NCBI GenBank assembly: GCA_018679315.1
Contig: JAHHLF010000216.1
Location: 1-7,738 of the forward strand
Length of the DNA stretch: 7,738 bases
Direction of reading: 5' to 3'
Source of the DNA: Bacteroidia bacterium
GTDB taxonomy: Bacteria; Bacteroidota; Bacteroidia; Flavobacteriales; Flavobacteriaceae
Below, in pieces: positions 4,706 to 7,738 of the stretch. Both the position numbers and the translations under genes were made by a program. Position 1 is the stretch's first letter; each line of letters opens with the position of its first letter. The notes below the pieces were generated by a model that saw nothing but the letters and a program-made list of their open reading frames with translations, was not told the origin of the DNA and did not search any database.

Positions 4706-6529
4706 TTAGCCAATAGTTTGCATCTCGACCAACTTTTTATAAGTGCCTTTTTTCTCCATCAGGGCTAAATGATTGCCTTCTTCTACAATTTTTCCTTTCT
4801 GTAATACCAGGATATGGTCGGCATTCTGGATGGTAGATAGCCTGTGAGCGATAACAACTGAGGTGCGGTTTTTCATTAAATTTTCGAGAGCCAGCTGCAC
4901 GAGTCGCTCGCTTTCTGTATCCAGGGCCGAAGTAGCCTCATCAAGGATCAGGATAGCTGGATCTTTCAGCACGGCTCTTGCAATAGCCAATCGCTGTTTT
5001 TGACCTCCGCTGAGTTTGTTCCCTCCATCACCTATATTGGTGTCATAGCCTTCAGGCAGTTCTGAAATAAACTCATGGGCATTGGCCACTTTAGCAGCCT
5101 CAATGATCTCTTCACGAGTAGCTCCTTCCTTGCCCAGGCCAATGTTCCAGGCTACGGTGTCATTAAAAAGGATAGAATCCTGGGTGACCATTCCGATCAG
5201 ATTTCGCAGCGATCTTTTTGATATTTTTTTGACATTAATGTCGTCAATGAAGAGTGTTCCTTCATTCACATCGTAAAAGCGCGTTAGCAAATTGGCCAGT
5301 GTACTTTTACCGCTTCCGGACTGACCGACAAGGGCGACAGTTTTGCCTTTGTAGAGTTCAAAGTCAAAATCGGTCAGCACCCATTGATCTTCATATTTAA
5401 ATGAAATAGCATTAAAATGGATATTCTTGTCGAAACTTGTTTTTTCGATCGCATTCTCCATGTCTTGGATCGGGTTAGGCGTTTCCAGGATCTCCAACAC
5501 CCTTTCTGCTGCTGCATTTCCCTTTTTAACGCCATACGAGGCTTTGCTAATGGCCTTTGCCGGCGTTAAGATGTTATAGGCCAGCCCCATATAGGCAATG
5601 AAGGAAGAAGGATCCAGTATTTTATCGATCAAAACCATACGGCCCCCGTACCACAAAAGCACTCCGATCACTAAAATACCGAGAAATTCCCCCAGTGGAG
5701 AGGCCAGGTTTTGCCGGTTCAAAAGGCTGTTGGAAAACTTAAAAAATCTGTCTGTAGAGCGTTGAAAGTGTTTAGAGAACCGACTTTCACTGGTAAAAGC
5801 TTTGATAATGTGAAGCCCTGTCAGTGTTTCTTCCGTAATGGAAAGAAATTCCCCTTGCTCTTTCTGGACACGTGAGGATTTCTTTTTCAGTGATTTACCA
5901 ACACGTGAGATAATGAACCCAGCGATCGGGATGAATATGAATACAAAGAGTGTCAGCTTGACGCTGATAAAGAACATGATCGCTATGGTGAACAATATGG
6001 TCAGGGGTTCCCGGACCATCAATTCCAGGATAGAAAGAAAGCTATGTTGGATCTCCAGCACATCTGAAGTGATGCGTGCGATCACATCCCCTTTTCTTTT
6101 CTCGGTGAAGTAGGAGACTGGCAGATCGGTGATCTTGTCATACATGGCATTTCTCAGGTCTTTCAATACCCCATTTCGAAGGAAGGTGATGAAATACATC
6201 GCCAGATAATTGAAGACATTCTTCAACAGGAATAGCAATAAGACCAATCCGATGACCAGGACCAGTCCTTTCATTTGATCATTCCCGGCAAACTGAGTAA
6301 CCTGATAATTTATATAGTCCTGAAGATAATCCTTAGCCTGCCCCATCCCGGTATAAACAGGCATTACCGATACTTTTTTAGATTGATCGAAAAGCACGTC
6401 AAGCATGGGTATTAGCGCAGCAAAAGATAATGCGCTGAACAGGGCATATAGAATATTGAAGAATATATTCAGAAAGCCATACTTGCGATAAGGGATCGCA
6501 AAGCGCAATATTTTTTTGAAATAATCCAT
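4706..6529 (-). CDS. MsbA-type ABC exporter, fused permease and ATPase
   Basis: A 607-residue half-transporter that should work as a homodimer in the inner membrane, exporting a lipid, lipid-linked glycan or drug with ATP. The permease covers about 1-330, with six membrane segments near 17-42, 88-116, 171-190, 192-210, 277-300 and 305-325. The ATPase covers about 370-607 and is complete: A-loop Tyr379, Walker A GQSGSGKST (402-410), Q-loop Q450, signature LSGGQ (506-510), Walker B ILILDE (526-531) with catalytic E531, D-loop SALD (534-537) and H-loop H562. Size and order match MsbA and related type IV exporters; the cargo cannot be read from sequence, and lipid A-core is only one possibility. 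Its ATG shares one base with the stop of the upstream phosphohexomutase (TAATG), pointing to coupled translation. The ATG at 6527-6529 gives a normal N-terminus. Confidence 0.95.
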   Translation of the reverse strand: MDYFKKILRFAIPYRKYGFLNIFFNILYALFSALSFAALIPMLDVLFDQSKKVSVMPVYTGMGQAKDYLQDYINYQVTQFAGNDQMKGLVLVIGLVLLLFLLKNVFNYLAMYFITFLRNGVLKDLRNAMYDKITDLPVSYFTEKRKGDVIARITSDVLEIQHSFLSILELMVREPLTILFTIAIMFFISVKLTLFVFIFIPIAGFIISRVGKSLKKKSSRVQKEQGEFLSITEETLTGLHIIKAFTSESRFSKHFQRSTDRFFKFSNSLLNRQNLASPLGEFLGILVIGVLLWYGGRMVLIDKILDPSSFIAYMGLAYNILTPAKAISKASYGVKKGNAAAERVLEILETPNPIQDMENAIEKTSFDKNIHFNAISFKYEDQWVLTDFDFELYKGKTVALVGQSGSGKSTLANLLTRFYDVNEGTLFIDDINVKKISKRSLRNLIGMVTQDSILFNDTVAWNIGLGKEGATREEIIEAAKVANAHEFISELPEGYDTNIGDGGNKLSGGQKQRLAIARAVLKDPAILILDEATSALDTESERLVQLALENLMKNRTSVVIAHRLSTIQNADHILVLQKGKIVEEGNHLALMEKKGTYKKLVEMQTIG

Positions 6530-7738
6530 TAACCTAGCTTGAGTTCTTCTGTGATCCTTCCCAGCTTCTTTTCAAGGGCTGCATGTACAGTCTTGTAATC
6601 TGAAGTAGCTGGCAAAGAGGAGTTGACACTCATATAGAATTTGATCTTGGGTTCTGTTCCGCTCGGTCTGGCAGCAATGCGTGTCCCGTCTTCCGTTGTA
6701 TAGATAAGGACATTAGATTTTGGTATGTCGATCTGTTCGGAAGCTCCTGTCCTGGGATCCGTTGAGGTACTCGTATTGTAATCATCTATTAGTATTACTG
6801 GAGAGCCATCAATAGATTTCAGGGGGTTTTCTTTAAAATCGATCATCATCTGGCGGATCTCTTCGGCTCCCTGAATTCCTTTTTTGGTCAGGGAAACAAG
6901 TTTCTCCTGGTAGCAGCCGTATTTCACAAAGGCATCGAGCAAGGCTTGATAAAAAGAACTGCCTGCCGCTTTTTTCTCAGCAGCGATCTCACATGCCAAT
7001 AAGGTTGAGGTGACGGCATCCTTGTCTCGAACAAAATCACCTACCATAAAACCAAAGCTCTCTTCCCCGCCACCCACAAAGTAGGAGTCCGGAAAATCTT
7101 TGATCATTTTTGCAATCCATTTAAAGCCGGTAAGGGCTTCTTTGTATTCAACCCCAAAATAAGCTGCCATTTGGCGCATCATTGGTGTGGAAACGATAGT
7201 GCTTGCGATAAATTCATTCCCTGTAAAACCTCTCTCCTTGCGTTTCTCCAGCAAGTATTCCGTCATAAGGATCATGGTATGGTTGCCATTCAGCAATTGC
7301 ATTTCCCCTTCCGTATTTCGAACTGCAATACCCAGTCTGTCACTATCAGGATCTGTGCCAATTACCATATCGGCACCTAGATCCTCAGCCTTTTTAATGG
7401 CCATTGCAAGGGCTTCAGGTTCTTCCGGATTAGGTGATTCAACCGTTGGAAAATTCCCATCCGGTTCTGCCTGTTCGGCTATGACAGTTACTTTTGGGTA
7501 GCCAGCACGTTTTAATACTTCCGGAATCGCAGTTATCGATGTACCGTGCAAGGAAGTAAATACAATATGAAGGTCGTCTTTGCCAGGGGCATTAAAATCT
7601 CCATTAGCAACACAGGCGGAGATAAAAGCCTCATCGACCTCAGCATCAATTTTTTGAATAAGCTCCGGCCGGGTGCTAAACTTTACATCTTCAAATTTCA
7701 AGGCATTGATCTCAGCGATGATCTCTTCATCCTGGGGC
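6529..7738 (-). CDS. Phosphoglucomutase/phosphomannomutase family enzyme, 5' end beyond right edge
   Basis: An alpha-D-phosphohexomutase interconverting hexose 1- and 6-phosphates, feeding nucleotide-sugar and envelope glycan synthesis. The window holds 402 codons of the C-terminal part of a protein usually near 570 residues. The reading frame stays open to the right edge, starting PQDEEIIAEINAL, so a start at 7701 (a TTG) would be false. Visible are FTSLHGT (60-66 of the visible part), the Mg-binding loop GTDPDSDR (127-134), the sugar-binding GGGEESFG (222-229) and the phosphate-binding RPSGTEPKIKFY (357-368). The catalytic phosphoserine domain lies off-window. The length type resembles the long phospho-sugar mutases typical of Bacteroidota rather than the 460-residue AlgC/ManB type. 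It overlaps the ABC exporter start by one base, so the two are almost surely cotranscribed. Substrate preference for glucose or mannose cannot be decided here. Confidence 0.95.
   Translation of the reverse strand, partial: PQDEEIIAEINALKFEDVKFSTRPELIQKIDAEVDEAFISACVANGDFNAPGKDDLHIVFTSLHGTSITAIPEVLKRAGYPKVTVIAEQAEPDGNFPTVESPNPEEPEALAMAIKKAEDLGADMVIGTDPDSDRLGIAVRNTEGEMQLLNGNHTMILMTEYLLEKRKERGFTGNEFIASTIVSTPMMRQMAAYFGVEYKEALTGFKWIAKMIKDFPDSYFVGGGEESFGFMVGDFVRDKDAVTSTLLACEIAAEKKAAGSSFYQALLDAFVKYGCYQEKLVSLTKKGIQGAEEIRQMMIDFKENPLKSIDGSPVILIDDYNTSTSTDPRTGASEQIDIPKSNVLIYTTEDGTRIAARPSGTEPKIKFYMSVNSSLPATSDYKTVHAALEKKLGRITEELKLG

Noticed and set aside
7187..7501. 104-codon plus-strand frame
   Set aside because: Antisense to conserved phosphohexomutase motifs, Ser-rich shadow with no signal peptide or domain.
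7699..7701. TTG as the start of the phosphohexomutase
   Set aside because: The frame continues upstream through family-like residues to the right edge and the catalytic serine domain is missing, so the gene is cut by the window rather than starting here.

Overview
The window reads as ordinary chromosome from a member of the Bacteroidota, most likely a marine Flavobacteriaceae-type organism. The evidence is a flavobacterial-style long PurL beginning MIHFFG, an ECF sigma factor followed by a small membrane protein and a secreted protein of the kind usually labelled 'sensor of ECF-type sigma factor', a DUF6515-like basic secreted protein, weak or absent Shine-Dalgarno sequences, and one good TTG/TAnnTTTG-type promoter. 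Base composition looks moderate, in the mid-40s % GC by eye. All eight genes lie on the minus strand, so transcription runs from the right edge to the left edge. I found no RNA gene, mobile element or CRISPR array.

In transcription order (right to left): a phosphohexomutase (phosphoglucomutase/phosphomannomutase family, 5' end beyond the right edge) is joined by a TAATG stop/start overlap to an MsbA-type ABC exporter. After 75 bp comes a compact signalling module: an ECF sigma factor, a single-pass membrane protein with a very acidic tail (a presumed anti-sigma or regulatory partner), and an exported Spy-like helical protein. The last two overlap by 14 bp, and a strong intrinsic terminator closes the module. 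Next, a single-gene unit encodes a tiny secreted protein rich in Lys, Arg and Tyr with no acidic residue in its mature part, and it too ends in an intrinsic terminator. Then comes an RsmB/NOP-family rRNA cytosine methyltransferase with a TTG start, and finally the N-terminal third of PurL, behind its own predicted promoter and cut by the left edge.

The housekeeping genes (purL, rsmB, phosphohexomutase, ABC exporter) are conventional. The part most worth a second look is the sigma module and its surroundings. It shows opposite charge in neighbouring envelope proteins, a duplicated PEGY motif in the membrane protein, and an 11-bp inverted repeat plus a repeated AAAGGTTTAATT word around the sigma gene. 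No stretch over 300 bp lacks a gene; the longest intergenic gap, about 107 bp (2991-3098), holds a terminator.
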